Notes under the pieces: model-generated | What the model was told of the DNA's origin: nothing | Databases searched by the model: none | Seen by the model: the letters and a program-made list of their open reading frames with translations, nothing else | Shown here: positions 15,490-25,176 of the stretch, piece by piece | How the letters are laid out: each line of letters opens with the position of its first letter | How positions within the stretch are numbered: the stretch's first letter is position 1 | Translations under genes and position numbers: made by a program | Origin: Xanthobacter sp. NM-25 | GTDB taxonomy: Bacteria; Pseudomonadota; Alphaproteobacteria; Rhizobiales; Xanthobacteraceae | Length of the DNA stretch: 64,000 nucleotides | Direction of reading: 5' to 3' | NCBI RefSeq assembly: GCF_022138605.1 | Contig: NZ_JACBFS010000001.1 | Coordinates: 434,001 to 498,000 of the forward strand

Positions 15490-16503
15490 ATGCGCAACCT
15501 CATTACCGATGTCGCGGGCCTGAAGGTGGGCCATGCCGAGCATCTCGCCCATGCCACCGGCGTCACGGTGGTGGTGTGCGACGCCCCCACCGTCGCGGCC
15601 GTTGACGTGCGCGGCGGCGGTCCCGGCACGCGGGAGACCGACCTGCTGGCGCCCGTCGCCACCGTGGATGGAGTCGACGCCGTGGTGTTGTCCGGCGGCT
15701 CGGCCTTCGGCCTGGATGCGGCGGCGGGCGTCATGGGCGCCCTCGCGGCCCAGGGGCGCGGGTTCGCCGTGGGCGATGCGCGGGTGCCCATCGTTCCCGC
15801 CGCGGTGATGTTCGATCTCCTCAACGGTGGCGACAAATCCTGGGGCGAGGATCCGCCCTATCGGGCGCTGGGGCGCGCCGCGGTGGCCGCCGCCGGGCTC
15901 GACGTGCCGCTCGGCAGCGTCGGCGCCGGGCTCGGCGCCACCACCGCCACCGTCAAGGGCGGGCTCGGCTCGGCCTCGGCGGTGCTGGCCTCGGGCCATG
16001 TGGTGGGCGCCATCGTGGCGGTCAATGCAGTGGGTTCCCCGCTGTTCGGCCCCGGTCCCCACTTCCGAGCCGCGCCCTACGAGCGCGATGGCGAGTTCGG
16101 CGGCCTCGGCCTGCCCGGACGCATCCCCGACGAAGCCCTGGCGCCCGCCCTCAAGGGGCACCTGCCACGTACCGCCACCACCATCGCCGTTGTCGCCTGC
16201 GATGCGATCCTCAGCAAGGCACAGACCCAGCGTCTTGCCGTCATGGCTCAGGATGGGCTCGCCCTGTCGCTGTTCCCCATCCACACCCCGCTCGACGGGG
16301 ACTGCGTATTCGCCCTCGCCACCGGCCGCCGCGCCCTGGCGGAGCCGGTGGTGGACCTGACCCGTCTTGGCGCATGCGCAGCCACGGTGCTGGCGCGGGC
16401 GGTGGCGCGGGCGGTATTCACCGCCAAGGCGCTGCCGGTCCCCAATGCCCAGCCCAGCTGGCGGGACCTCTATGGTGCGCCCGCCGCCACCCTCCAGCCC
16501 TGA
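15490..16503 (+). CDS. P1-family (DmpA/NylC-like) N-terminal-nucleophile aminopeptidase/amidase
   Basis: This 337-residue protein has the family blocks ITDVAGLKVGHAE, DVRGGGPGTRETDLL, VLSGGSAFGLDAA and GAGLGATTATVKGGLGSAS. These enzymes self-cleave before a Ser or Thr that becomes the N-terminal nucleophile of the small chain. Alignment by eye to DmpA (GSIIVV) and NylC (NTTIAVV) puts it at Thr230 in ATTIAVVACD. The preceding residue is Ala, rather than the Gly or Asn of those two. Substrates in the family include beta-peptides, D-amino-acid amides and nylon oligomers. GGAGGG precedes ATG 15490. It may form an operon with the next gene. Confidence 0.87.
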   Translation: MRNLITDVAGLKVGHAEHLAHATGVTVVVCDAPTVAAVDVRGGGPGTRETDLLAPVATVDGVDAVVLSGGSAFGLDAAAGVMGALAAQGRGFAVGDARVPIVPAAVMFDLLNGGDKSWGEDPPYRALGRAAVAAAGLDVPLGSVGAGLGATTATVKGGLGSASAVLASGHVVGAIVAVNAVGSPLFGPGPHFRAAPYERDGEFGGLGLPGRIPDEALAPALKGHLPRTATTIAVVACDAILSKAQTQRLAVMAQDGLALSLFPIHTPLDGDCVFALATGRRALAEPVVDLTRLGACAATVLARAVARAVFTAKALPVPNAQPSWRDLYGAPAATLQP

Positions 16504-16513
16504 AAGAAAATTC

Positions 16514-17074
16514 ATGAGCGAGACCCGTTCCGCCGTTCCGCCGAGCGCCGCTCCAGGCCCGGGTTCGACTTCCGCGCCCAAGACGCGCACCCGGCGCCGG
16601 CCGCCGGACAATCCCGGTCTCGGCGGAGCCCTGATGGTGGTCTTCTGGTGCGCCTGCGGCATCACCGCTTTGCCGCTGGCCGGGCTATTCGCTCTGGTGG
16701 CCAACACCGGCGTGTCGGGCGCCTCCTGGGCGCTGACCGAAGCCTTCGCCGGCGCGACCCTGCAGGCCCATGTGTTGCGCCTCGGCCTTTGGCCGCAGCT
16801 GGTGCTGTTCGCCTGGGGCATTAGCTTCGTGGTGCTGACGGTGATGCGCGCGCGCATCACGCTGATGGTGGCGCCGGTTGTGCTGGCGGCCTGGGTGGCG
16901 GTGAGCGCCTATTGTCAGTTCGCCATGCGCGCGGCCATGGCACCGGACGGCGCCACCCTGGCCGATTTCGCAGCGCTGACGCCCGGCATCCTGGCCCAGG
17001 TGGTGGCGACCGCCGCCCTGTTCGGCTACTTCCGCGACGGCGCCCGCCCGAAGGCCTATTACAACCGCGGCTGA
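16514..17074 (+). CDS. Four-helix membrane protein of unknown function
   Basis: This 186-residue protein has a Pro/Ser/Arg-rich cytoplasmic-looking N-terminus (about 38 residues) and four hydrophobic segments, roughly residues 40-63, 95-114, 116-135 and 152-170. The ATG 10 bp after the peptidase stop has AGAAA rather than a strong ribosome site. I do not recognise a named family. Position suggests co-expression with the P1 peptidase. It converges on the FAD oxidoreductase gene. Confidence 0.7.
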   Translation: MSETRSAVPPSAAPGPGSTSAPKTRTRRRPPDNPGLGGALMVVFWCACGITALPLAGLFALVANTGVSGASWALTEAFAGATLQAHVLRLGLWPQLVLFAWGISFVVLTVMRARITLMVAPVVLAAWVAVSAYCQFAMRAAMAPDGATLADFAALTPGILAQVVATAALFGYFRDGARPKAYYNRG

Positions 17075-17086
17075 GGCGCACCGACC

Positions 17087-17114
17087 GGGCGGGCGGCTGC
17101 CGGCCGTCCGCCCC
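17087..17114. terminator. GC-rich inverted repeat between convergent genes
   Basis: An 11 bp stem with one G-T pair (GGGCGGGCGGC / GCCGTCCGCCC) with a short loop sits in the 46 bp between two converging stops. There is no long T-run on either side, so it may act as a weak bidirectional terminator. Confidence 0.45.
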
Positions 17115-17120
17115 GCCGCT

Positions 17121-18365
17121 TTACAGAAAGCGACGCGCGGAAAACGGCTTGGGATCGGTGAAGGGGGTGTCCCCGGCCATCATCTGTGCCAGCAGCAGAC
17201 CGGTGACGGGCCCCAGCGTGAGCCCCCAATGACCGTGGCCCACGGCCAGATGAAGGCCCGCCAGGCCCGGGGCCGGGCCGATGATGGGCTTGGAATCGGG
17301 CAGTGCGGGCCGCCGCCCCAGCCATGGCTCGCTCTCGCGCACCGCACCGAGGGGCAGCAGCTCCCGCGCCATGGGAATGTCCTGCTCCACCTGCCGCGGG
17401 GTCGGCGCCGCATCGCGCCCGGCGAACTCCACACCGGTGGTGAGGCGAATGCCATAGCGGGTGTTCTGCAAGGCATAGCCGCCGGCTACGTCGACCACCG
17501 CCCGCCCCAGCTGCAGGCCCTGTTCAGGCGCCAGATGCACGTGATAGCCGCGCTTGGAGATCAACGGCAGCTGGATGCCGAGCGGCGCCAAAAGGTCGAG
17601 GCTCCAGGGGCCGAGACACACCACCGCCTCCTCCGCGTCCACCGGCCCTTCTGCGGTTTCGGCCCGCCAGCGCGGACCAGCACGCCGCAGGCTGCGCGCA
17701 TCCCCTGAAAGCAGCAGTCCCCCGCGCCGCTCGAACAGCGCCGCATAGGCCTTCACGAGGCCGCCGGGGTCGGAGCAATTATCGCAATCGTGCCAATGAA
17801 TGGCATGGGTGAAGCGTGGACGCAGCGCCGGCTCCAGGGCCAGGGCCCCGGCGGTGTCGTGCACCGTGTAGGCCACCTTCAAATCATCGGCGAGCGCGCG
17901 TTCGGCGGTCGTGGCGGCGAACAGCGCCGGCGTGCGGTAGAGCTTCAGCCATCCGGTGGGGGCCAACAGATCCATGGCCCCGGCTGGCTCCGCCAGAAGG
18001 TGGTGCTCGGCGCGGGCACGGGCCAACAGGGGCCGCAGCTCCCGCGCGGTGGTGACGAGCGCTGCCGGCGCCGATTTCTGGAAATAGGCCCATAGCCAGG
18101 GCGCCAGGGCCGGCAGATCCGCGAGGTGGTAATTGCTTTCCGGCGCCTGCTTCAGCGCGTGGCGCAGCAACACCAGAGGATCGTGCGGGAAGGCCACGGG
18201 AAACAGCGCACTGCCTTCGATGCAGCCGGCGTTGCCGAACGAGGTCCCTTCCCCCGGCGGCGCGTGATCCATGAGCACCGCCGACAATCCCCGCGCCTGC
18301 AGATGCAGGGCGACGCTGACCCCGATGATTCCCGCGCCCAGGACGACCACATCGCAACGCGCCAT
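17121..18365 (-). CDS. FAD-dependent oxidoreductase, D-amino-acid dehydrogenase (DadA)-like
   Basis: This 414-residue member of the DAO superfamily starts with a Rossmann GxGxxG (VVVLGAGIIGVSVALHLQARG, residues 6-25). It has a FAD-contact GTSFGNAGCIEG, a central DCDNCSDPGGLVKAYAALFE block and a C-terminal HLAVGHGHWGLTLGPVTG that closes the FAD site. DadA-type enzymes oxidise D-amino acids to keto acids and ammonia at the membrane and feed electrons to quinone. Other amine substrates are possible. It is a single gene with no partner such as dadX nearby. Confidence 0.85.
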   Translation of the reverse strand: MARCDVVVLGAGIIGVSVALHLQARGLSAVLMDHAPPGEGTSFGNAGCIEGSALFPVAFPHDPLVLLRHALKQAPESNYHLADLPALAPWLWAYFQKSAPAALVTTARELRPLLARARAEHHLLAEPAGAMDLLAPTGWLKLYRTPALFAATTAERALADDLKVAYTVHDTAGALALEPALRPRFTHAIHWHDCDNCSDPGGLVKAYAALFERRGGLLLSGDARSLRRAGPRWRAETAEGPVDAEEAVVCLGPWSLDLLAPLGIQLPLISKRGYHVHLAPEQGLQLGRAVVDVAGGYALQNTRYGIRLTTGVEFAGRDAAPTPRQVEQDIPMARELLPLGAVRESEPWLGRRPALPDSKPIIGPAPGLAGLHLAVGHGHWGLTLGPVTGLLLAQMMAGDTPFTDPKPFSARRFL

Positions 18366-18450
18366 GTTCGGTGGCTCCTCTCGCCGACACCACCGATCTT
18401 ACATCATTCCCCCCAATCTTCGACCGCGCGCGCCGCCAGCGCGGCGCCCC

Positions 18451-19287
18451 TCACCGGCGCCCGCGGCGTCGCGACCACGCCACGGCCAGGCTGACCGCCA
18501 CCAGCGTCGTCGCCAACCCATACCAAGTAAGGGCATATTCCAGATGGCGGTTGGGAAAGACGAGGCGCGTCGCGCCCCCGCGCGGCCACCCCCCGGGCGC
18601 AACTGGGGCGTCCTGATCAATGATGAAGGGGGCGGCATCGATGAGCCCGCGGGCAGCGGCGATGGAACCGGGATCGCGCCGATAGAAGGCATTGCCGGCC
18701 TCGTCATTGGCCGGCACGAACCAGCTGGCGGCCTCGGGCATGCGCAGCAGCCCGACCACTTCCGCCTCACCCGCGATCTGGCCATCGGCGCGCGCATGCG
18801 GATCACGCAGAGCCAAAGGAACGAAGCCGCGATTGATGAGAAGCGGAGGACCATCGGCGCGCATCAGGGGAGTGATCACCAGATACCCGGCGCCGCGCGG
18901 CTCCGGCTCGTCCGAGCCGCGCACGGTATAGACGAGGGCTTCGCGGGCGTGATCGAACACGCCGCGCGCCCGAACGTGGCGATATTCATCCCGCTCCCGG
19001 GTCAATTGCGGCCATTCCCGTGGCGCCGGAACGGGAGCGGGTTCGGCATGGGCGCGGGCCTCCACCTGCGCCAGCAGGTCCTCCTTCCAGGCCCGCCGCT
19101 GCAATTGCCAGGTGCCGAGACCGATCAGCACGGCGAGCGCCACCCCCACCGCCAGCAGCGCCACCAGTGCGCGCCCTGTGGCCCACGGGGCGGACAGCGT
19201 GGCGAGGCGCAACGGCAGCCCCCCCGGGTGGCCCGTCCCCTCGCCCCGATCCAGCCGATCCAGCGGTAGCGACGACCGACGGCTCAT
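18451..19287 (-). CDS. SURF1 family cytochrome oxidase assembly protein
   Basis: This 278-residue protein has one N-terminal and one C-terminal membrane helix (about residues 38-58 and 252-270) around the SURF1 loop domain: LGTWQLQRRAWKEDLL, the GYLVITPLMRADGPPLLINRGFVP core and a final HLEYALTWYGLATTLV. SURF1 helps place haem a in subunit I of aa3 oxidase. The start at 19287 overlaps the DUF983 stop by four bases. The frame is open much further upstream only antisense-like inside DUF983. Last gene of the cta operon. Confidence 0.92.
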   Translation of the reverse strand: MSRRSSLPLDRLDRGEGTGHPGGLPLRLATLSAPWATGRALVALLAVGVALAVLIGLGTWQLQRRAWKEDLLAQVEARAHAEPAPVPAPREWPQLTRERDEYRHVRARGVFDHAREALVYTVRGSDEPEPRGAGYLVITPLMRADGPPLLINRGFVPLALRDPHARADGQIAGEAEVVGLLRMPEAASWFVPANDEAGNAFYRRDPGSIAAARGLIDAAPFIIDQDAPVAPGGWPRGGATRLVFPNRHLEYALTWYGLATTLVAVSLAVAWSRRRGRR

Positions 19288-19670
19288 GGCACGCGACGGT
19301 CGAGCTGCCCCTCGGCCGCCTTGTTGCGATACTGCAGCGCCACCATGAGCCCCTTCAGCGGGCGCAACAGGCCGAGGGTGAGCACGAGGATGGCGGGTAT
19401 CCAAAGTGCCGCGTGCACCCAAAGGGGCGGCTCGAACGCCGCCTCCACCCAGAAGGCCAGCGCCACCACCACGAAACCGCCGATGAGGATGACGAACACC
19501 GCCGGCCCGTCGCCGGCATCGGCGAAACCATAGTCGAGCCCGCACACGTCGCATCGGGGCGCCAGATCCAGGAAGCCGCGGAAGAGGTGGCCCCGACCAC
19601 AACGCGGGCAATGACCCATGAGCCCCGCGCCGAGCGGGGAGATGACGTCATGGGGAGAATGGCGCGCCAT
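19284..19670 (-). CDS. DUF983 family protein
   Basis: This 128-residue protein has two CxxC zinc-ribbon-like pairs (GHCPRCGRGHLFRGFLDLAPRCDVCGLDYG) and two membrane helices at about residues 56-77 and 84-105. This is the DUF983 protein found between ctaE and surf1 in alphaproteobacterial cytochrome oxidase operons. The role is unknown, but context points to oxidase assembly or metal handling. It is coupled to surf1 by an ATGA overlap. Confidence 0.9.
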   Translation of the reverse strand: MARHSPHDVISPLGAGLMGHCPRCGRGHLFRGFLDLAPRCDVCGLDYGFADAGDGPAVFVILIGGFVVVALAFWVEAAFEPPLWVHAALWIPAILVLTLGLLRPLKGLMVALQYRNKAAEGQLDRRVP

Positions 19671-19715
19671 GGTCTAGCCTCCGCTTCGTGCCCGCGCTTC
19701 CTGCCTCCGGCTCCG

Positions 19716-20549
19716 TCAGTGGGCGGACGCGCCCACCGACCCCCACACATAGATGAACACGAACAGGAACAGCCACACCACGTCGACGAAGTGCCAGTAC
19801 CAAGCCGCCGCCTCCAGGCCGAAATGCCGCTCCGGCCGAAAATCTCCCAGATAGGCGCGCAGCAGGCACACCGCCAGGAACACGGTGCCGACGATCACAT
19901 GGAAACCATGGAAGCCGGTGGCCATGAAGAAGGTGGAACCATAGATGTTTCCGGCGAAGGCGAAGTGTGCGTGCCAATATTCGTAGACCTGGCAAAAAGT
20001 GAACAGCACACCCAGCCCCACCGTGGACCACAGGCCCAGCCGCAACCCGTCACGGTCGCCTTCGATCAGCGCATGGTGCGCCCAGGTGAGGGTGGTGGCG
20101 GAGGTCAGCAGGATCAGTGTGTTGAGCAGCGGCAGGTGCCAGGGGTCCAGCGTCTCGATGCCCTGCGGCGGCCAGACCCCGCCGGTGACCTCCGCGCGCT
20201 GGAAATTGATCGCCTCCCCGGCGAACAGGGAGGCATCGAAGAAGGCCCAGAACCAGGCGACGAAGAACATCACCTCCGAGGCGATGAAGAGAATGGTGCC
20301 ATAGCGCAGGCCCAGATCCACCACCTGAGTGTGGAAGCCCCGGTAGCCTTCCAGGATCACGTCCCGCCACCAGCCGAACATGGTGTAGAGCACGCCCAGC
20401 AACCCGGCCAGCATGACAAGGCTGGTGCCCCCGTGCAGCCACACCACCGCGCCGCCGGTGAGCAGCAGGGCCGAGACCGAGCCGATGATCGGCCACGGGC
20501 TCGGAGGAACCATATGGTAATCGTGCGTCTTGACGTGTGCCTCGGCCAT
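19716..20549 (-). CDS. ctaE: Cytochrome c oxidase subunit III
   Basis: This 277-residue membrane protein has seven predicted helices. The N-terminal HDYHMVPPSPWPIIGSVSALLL and WWRDVILEGYRGFHT blocks, SEVMFFVAWFWAFF and the late ATGFHGFHVIVGT and WYWHFVDVVWLFLF segments define subunit III. It stabilises the aa3 core and proton uptake. It follows ctaG by 110 bp, a gap that holds a hairpin. Confidence 0.96.
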   Translation of the reverse strand: MAEAHVKTHDYHMVPPSPWPIIGSVSALLLTGGAVVWLHGGTSLVMLAGLLGVLYTMFGWWRDVILEGYRGFHTQVVDLGLRYGTILFIASEVMFFVAWFWAFFDASLFAGEAINFQRAEVTGGVWPPQGIETLDPWHLPLLNTLILLTSATTLTWAHHALIEGDRDGLRLGLWSTVGLGVLFTFCQVYEYWHAHFAFAGNIYGSTFFMATGFHGFHVIVGTVFLAVCLLRAYLGDFRPERHFGLEAAAWYWHFVDVVWLFLFVFIYVWGSVGASAH

Positions 20550-20620
20550 GGTGGCGGCCTCCTTCTTGTGCCGTCAACGGCATCGATCTTGGCGTTCTCT
20601 CTCCCGTCCCATCCAAGAAC

Positions 20621-20649
20621 GGCGCCGACCCGGGACGGGGATCGGCGCC
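20621..20649 (-). other. Intercistronic hairpin between ctaG and ctaE
   Basis: An 8 bp perfect inverted repeat (GGCGCCGA / TCGGCGCC), with inner C/G tracts that may extend pairing, lies 10 bp past the ctaG stop. There is no T-run. It could be a processing or stabilising hairpin that sets the ctaE level. Confidence 0.45.
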
Positions 20650-20659
20650 CTGCGGGCGG

Positions 20660-21256
20660 CTAAAGCTGCGCCGCTCCCGCCGTCCGGCCCGCCGCCCGCT
20701 GGGCCTGCGGCTTGGCCGGGAAAAAGGTGTAGGACAAGGTGATGGCGGGCAGCGCCTTCAGGTCAGGATCGTCCAGAATGGACGGGTCCACATAGAAGAC
20801 CACCGGCATGTCGGCGCGCTCGCCAGCTCCCAGATGCTGCTCCTCGAAACAGAAGCACTGCAGCTTCACGAAATAGGCCCCCGCCTGGGGTGGGGAGACG
20901 TTGTAGGTGGCATTGGCGGCGGTCGCGGCCGTAGAGGTGTTGCGGGTGGTGTAATGGGCCAGGCTGGTGGCGCCGATCTTCACCGACATCTCCCGCTGAT
21001 CCGGGGTGAACGACCAGGGCAGGCCCGCTGCCACGTTGGCATCGAAGCGGATGACGATCTGCCGCTCGCTCACGGCCGCCGGCGCCGCGACCCCGACCCG
21101 GGTGCTGCCGCCGAAACCGGTCAGGGAGCAGAACGCCGCGTAAAGCGGGACCGAGGCATAGGTGACCCCGACCATGGCACCGATGAATGCCAGGCAGCAC
21201 AGCGCCACGAGCCGCCGCCGGCCCCGATCCCCCGATATTGGCGCCTGCCGAGCCAT
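20660..21256 (-). CDS. ctaG: Cytochrome c oxidase assembly protein CtaG (Cox11 type)
   Basis: This 198-residue Cox11-type copper chaperone has one N-terminal membrane helix (about residues 15-36), the VPLYAAFCSLTGFGG region and the copper-binding CFCFEEQHLGAGE block. It delivers copper to the CuB site of subunit I from the periplasmic side. It lies between coxF and ctaE, the conserved order. The symbol ctaG is also used for an unrelated family; the Cox11 type is meant here. Confidence 0.95.
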   Translation of the reverse strand: MARQAPISGDRGRRRLVALCCLAFIGAMVGVTYASVPLYAAFCSLTGFGGSTRVGVAAPAAVSERQIVIRFDANVAAGLPWSFTPDQREMSVKIGATSLAHYTTRNTSTAATAANATYNVSPPQAGAYFVKLQCFCFEEQHLGAGERADMPVVFYVDPSILDDPDLKALPAITLSYTFFPAKPQAQRAAGRTAGAAQL

Positions 21257-21266
21257 CGCTCTCTCC

Positions 21267-21545
21267 TTACAAGGGGCGGACCAGCACGCCGGGGCCGAGC
21301 TTCACCAGGGTGACCACGTAGAACAGCACCGCCAGCAGCCCCAGGGTGAGAGCGATGGCCAGACTGCGCGCGCGGCGGCTGCGCAATTGCTCCGGCGTCA
21401 GCACCACCCCCGGCTCGGCACCGGTGGGGCGCAGCGGCACCACCGGTGCGACCGTCCGGGCGGCGGGGAGGCCCCGCGCGCGGCTGCGATCGACCGCCGG
21501 CGGCGGCATGGCACGGTTGCCCTTGGTGTGTCCGCGTCGCGTCAC
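21267..21545 (-). CDS. coxF: CoxF-like small membrane protein of the cta operon
   Basis: This 92-residue protein has one membrane helix near the C-terminus ([23 protein letters not shown]), preceded by the [13 protein letters not shown] motif of the short CoxF proteins found between ctaB and ctaG. I chose GTG 21545: it overlaps the ctaB stop and has GGGAGG six bases upstream, while ATG 21509 (80 aa) has only a weak site. The protein is thought to assist oxidase assembly, though its exact role is not settled. Confidence 0.78.
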   Translation of the reverse strand: MTRRGHTKGNRAMPPPAVDRSRARGLPAARTVAPVVPLRPTGAEPGVVLTPEQLRSRRARSLAIALTLGLLAVLFYVVTLVKLGPGVLVRPL

Positions 21546-22504
21546 CACAAACCTCCCGTCGAGACCGGCCCCATGAGCGCCTCCGCCAGCAAGGTGGCGA
21601 ACAGCGCGAAGAGGTAGAGAATGGAAAAGCCGAACAGGCCCTTGGCCGCCTTCACCGCTGCCTCGCCCTCGCGCAGGCGGAACACCCGCAGCGCCCGCGT
21701 CACCATCAGCCCGCCGCACAGCAGTGCCACCGCGCCATAAAGGGGGCCGGCAAAGCCCAGCACCGCGGGGCTGGCCGCCAGCGGCACCAGGAACAGGGTG
21801 TAAAGCAGGATCTGCAGCCGGGTCTGGTCCGGCCCGGCCACCACGGGCAGCATGGGAACGCCGGCCCGGGCGTAGTCATCGGCGCGAAACAGCGCCAGCG
21901 ACCAGAAATGCGGCGGTGTCCAGAAGAAGATGATGGCCACCAGCAACACCGGCTCCAGGGAGACGCTGTCCGCCGCAGCCGCCCAGGCCACCAGTGGCGG
22001 CAACGCCCCCGCCGCGCCGCCAATGACGATGTTCTGCGGCGTGGTCCGCTTCAGCCACATGCTGTAGATGACCACATAGAAGAAGATGGTGAAGGCCAGA
22101 AGGCCGGCGGCAAGGGCATTGACCACCAGCCCCAGCACCCCCACCGAAAAGGCGGAGAGGGTGAGGCCGAACGCCAGAGCCTCGCGCGGTGCGATCCGGC
22201 CGGCGGGAATGGGGCGGCCAGCGGTGCGCGCCATCACCGCATCGATATCCGCATCCCACCACATGTTGAGCGCGCCGGCCGCGCCCGCCCCCACCGCGAT
22301 GCACAGCAGCGCCGTGAAACCGAGCACCGGATGTAAGTCACCCGGCGCCCGCAGCAGCCCCACCAGGGCGGTGAACACCACCAGCGACATGACCCGTGGC
22401 TTGAGCAGAGCGATGAAGTCGCGCGGCGTCGCCACGCCCTGCCCCATCTCCCCGGTGAATCCGGAGCGGGTCACATGTCCCAGGCTCGCATCCACGTCGC
22501 TCAT
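21542..22504 (-). CDS. ctaB: Protoheme IX farnesyltransferase (haem O synthase)
   Basis: This 320-residue UbiA-family membrane prenyltransferase shows the first Asp-rich motif [21 protein letters not shown] and the second block [23 protein letters not shown]. It adds a farnesyl group to haem B to make haem O, the precursor of haem A in aa3 oxidase. It is located between ctaD and coxF; coxF overlaps its stop. Confidence 0.96.
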   Translation of the reverse strand: MSDVDASLGHVTRSGFTGEMGQGVATPRDFIALLKPRVMSLVVFTALVGLLRAPGDLHPVLGFTALLCIAVGAGAAGALNMWWDADIDAVMARTAGRPIPAGRIAPREALAFGLTLSAFSVGVLGLVVNALAAGLLAFTIFFYVVIYSMWLKRTTPQNIVIGGAAGALPPLVAWAAAADSVSLEPVLLVAIIFFWTPPHFWSLALFRADDYARAGVPMLPVVAGPDQTRLQILLYTLFLVPLAASPAVLGFAGPLYGAVALLCGGLMVTRALRVFRLREGEAAVKAAKGLFGFSILYLFALFATLLAEALMGPVSTGGLW

Positions 22505-22579
22505 GATGGCGCCCTTTCGCGTTCGACACCCTTAAGCCGGAGGCAACCCGAAGGCGGCGCTCGCCGCCCTCGGCCGCCC

Positions 22580-24184
22580 TCACTTGATCCGCGGCAGCAC
22601 CTCGAACTGGTGGAATGGCGGCGGTGACGACAAGGTCCATTCCAGGGTGGTCGCGCCCACGCCCCAGGGGTTGTTGCCCGCCTTCTCCTTGCGCAGGAAA
22701 GCCAGTGTGGTGCCGGTGAGGAAGATCAGCACCGCGCATCCCGAGATGTAGGAGCCGATGGACGAGACGAAGTTCCAGGGCGCGAAGGCGTCGGGATAAT
22801 CCGCATAGCGGCGCGGCATGCCGGCGAGCCCGAGGAAATGTTGCGGAAAGAAGACCAGGTTGACGCCGACGAACGTCACCCAGAAATGCAGCTTGCCCCA
22901 GAATTCCGGGATCATGTAGCCAAACATCTTCGGGAACCAATAGTACCAGCCGGCGAAGATGGCGAACACCGCCCCCAGCGACAGCACATAATGGAAGTGG
23001 GCCACCACATAATAGGTGTCGTGCAGCGACCGGTCGATGCCCGCATTGGACAGAACGACACCGGTCACGCCCCCTACGGTGAACAGGAAGATGAAGCCGA
23101 TCGCCCACAGCATGGGGGTGCGGAACTGGATGGATCCGCCCCACATGGTGGCGATCCACGAGAAGATCTTCACGCCAGTAGGCACCGCGATGATCATGGT
23201 CGCGGCCACGAAATACGATTGGGTTCCGGCGGACAGGCCCACCGTATACATGTGGTGCGCCCACACCACGAACCCGACCACGCCGATGGCCACCATGGCG
23301 TAGGCCATGCCCAGATAGCCGAACACCGGCTTGCGGGCGAAAGTCGCCACGATATGGGAGACGATGCCGAAGCCCGGCAGGATGAGGATGTAGACTTCCG
23401 GATGGCCGAAGAACCAGAACAGATGCTGGAACAGGATGGGATCACCCCCGCCCGCCGGATCGAAGAAGGTGGTGCCGAAGTTGCGGTCGGTGAGCAGCAT
23501 GGTGATGGCGCCCGCCAGCACCGGCAGCGACAGCAGCAGCAGGAAGCCGGTGACCAGCTGCGACCACACGAACAGCGGCATCTTGTGCAGCGTCATGCCG
23601 GGTGCGCGCATGTTGAAGATGGTGGTGATGAGGTTGATGGCGCCGAGCAACGACGACACGCCGGCCAGATGCAGGGCGAAGATCAGCAGATCCATGGCCG
23701 GCCCGGGGTGTCCGACCTTGGATGACAAAGGCGGATAGATGGTCCAGCCGCCGCCGAAGCCGTTGGAGCCCGGGGCCCCCTCCACGAACAGGGAGGAAAT
23801 GGCCAGGATGAAGGCCGGCGGCAGCAGCCAGAAGGCGATGTTGTTGATGCGCGGAAAGGCGGTATCCGGCGCGCCGATCATCAGCGGAACGAAATAATTG
23901 CCATAGCCGCCAATCAGCGCCGGCATCACCATGAAAAAGATCATGATGAGGCCATGGGCCGTGGTGAAGACATTGAAAATCTGCGGATCGGCAAAGATCT
24001 GCATGCCCGGCTGCTGCAGTTCCATGCGGATGGCGATGGAAAGCGCGCCGCCCATGACCCCCGCCACGATGGCGAAGATCAGGTACATGAGGCCGATGTC
24101 CTTGTGATTGGTCGAGAACAGCCAACGCCGCCATCCGGTGGGGATGGGCGCGTGATCGACGGCGGAAACGGCCTCGCTAACCAT
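22580..24184 (-). CDS. ctaD: Cytochrome c oxidase subunit I
   Basis: This 534-residue haem-copper oxidase core subunit starts at [15 protein letters not shown] with AAGGA upstream. Hallmarks are [25 protein letters not shown] with the haem a His, [17 protein letters not shown] with the CuB His, cross-linked Tyr and D-channel Glu, [10 protein letters not shown] with the two CuB His, and [15 protein letters not shown] with the haem ligands. The length and motifs are those of A1-type aa3 oxidases. The 101 codons open upstream are non-coding leader. It reduces oxygen at the inner membrane. Confidence 0.97.
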   Translation of the reverse strand: MVSEAVSAVDHAPIPTGWRRWLFSTNHKDIGLMYLIFAIVAGVMGGALSIAIRMELQQPGMQIFADPQIFNVFTTAHGLIMIFFMVMPALIGGYGNYFVPLMIGAPDTAFPRINNIAFWLLPPAFILAISSLFVEGAPGSNGFGGGWTIYPPLSSKVGHPGPAMDLLIFALHLAGVSSLLGAINLITTIFNMRAPGMTLHKMPLFVWSQLVTGFLLLLSLPVLAGAITMLLTDRNFGTTFFDPAGGGDPILFQHLFWFFGHPEVYILILPGFGIVSHIVATFARKPVFGYLGMAYAMVAIGVVGFVVWAHHMYTVGLSAGTQSYFVAATMIIAVPTGVKIFSWIATMWGGSIQFRTPMLWAIGFIFLFTVGGVTGVVLSNAGIDRSLHDTYYVVAHFHYVLSLGAVFAIFAGWYYWFPKMFGYMIPEFWGKLHFWVTFVGVNLVFFPQHFLGLAGMPRRYADYPDAFAPWNFVSSIGSYISGCAVLIFLTGTTLAFLRKEKAGNNPWGVGATTLEWTLSSPPPFHQFEVLPRIK

Positions 24185-24216
24185 GCCCGTGGTCCTTTTC
24201 TTGGATCCGTCTCTCT

Positions 24217-24236
24217 CACCGGCTTCAACGCCGGTG
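24217..24236 (-). other. Leader hairpin upstream of ctaD
   Basis: A 7 bp perfect stem (CACCGGC / GCCGGTG, loop 6 nt) lies in the 152 bp leader between ctaC and ctaD, 33 bp before the ctaD start. It may affect mRNA stability or translation. Confidence 0.35.
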
Positions 24237-24336
24237 GTGGCAAGGGCTGTCGGAGTTCTGCCGCCCCGATCAAGCCCCTGCTCCCTCTGGTCCGGGCCGC
24301 CGGCGGCCGCCCGGGAAACGTGTCGAACCGGCGAGC

Positions 24337-25176
24337 CTAGCGCGCGTCGGCGAGCTGCCCGACGGCATCCTCGGCGGAGGCGAAGCGCCCCTTGGCGCTG
24401 GCCAGCCACGCCTCGTAATCCTGCGCGTTGAGGGCGCGGACGGCGATCGGCATGAAGGCGTGATCCCGCCCGCACAATTCCGAACACTGGCCGTAATAGA
24501 CGCCCTCTTTGGTGACCTTGAACCAGGTCTCGTTCAGCCGCCCGGGCAGGGCATCGATCTTGATGCCGAACGATGGCACGGCGAACGAATGGATCACGTC
24601 GGCGGCGGTCACCTGAACGCGGATCACCTTGTCGACGGGAACCACCAGCTCATTGTCGACGGTCAGCAGCCGGGGCTGCCCGGGCTTCAGGTCCTTGTCG
24701 GCCACCAGCATGGAGTCGAAGCCGAAGCCGCCATCATCCGGATATTCGTAGGACCAATACCATTGGTGCCCCACCGCCTTCACAGTGAGATCCGCCGTCG
24801 GCACCTTGAGTTCCAGATGCAGCAGGCGGAACGAGGGGATGGCGATGGCCACCAGGATCATCACCGGCACCACGGTCCAGGCCACCTCGATCAAGGTATT
24901 GTGGCTGGTGCGCGAGGGCGTGGGATTGGCCTTCTCGTTGAAGCGCAGCACCACGATGGCGAGCAGCACCAGAACGAACAGCACGATGGATGTGATGATC
25001 ACCAGCAAGAAGCTGTTGAACGACCGGATACTCTCCATGACGGGCGTGGCTGCGCCCTGCAGATTCATCTGCCACGGAGAGGGTTGACCCGTCCCGGCGA
25101 AAGCCGCCGGAGCGGCGAACAGCACCGCGGAAAAACTCGACGCGGCGCAGACGGCTGTGCCGATGCGCGACATCAT
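24337..25176 (-). CDS. ctaC: Cytochrome c oxidase subunit II
   Basis: This 279-residue precursor has a signal peptide ending near AAPAAFAG, two membrane helices and a periplasmic cupredoxin domain. The CuA site is complete: the His in [12 protein letters not shown] and [16 protein letters not shown] with two Cys, Glu, His and Met. [12 protein letters not shown] is the cytochrome c docking/aromatic block. No C-terminal haem-binding CxxCH is present, so this is the standard (non-caa3) form. Two Met codons are adjacent at 25176 and 25173. It is first in the cta operon. Confidence 0.96.
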   Translation of the reverse strand: MMSRIGTAVCAASSFSAVLFAAPAAFAGTGQPSPWQMNLQGAATPVMESIRSFNSFLLVIITSIVLFVLVLLAIVVLRFNEKANPTPSRTSHNTLIEVAWTVVPVMILVAIAIPSFRLLHLELKVPTADLTVKAVGHQWYWSYEYPDDGGFGFDSMLVADKDLKPGQPRLLTVDNELVVPVDKVIRVQVTAADVIHSFAVPSFGIKIDALPGRLNETWFKVTKEGVYYGQCSELCGRDHAFMPIAVRALNAQDYEAWLASAKGRFASAEDAVGQLADAR

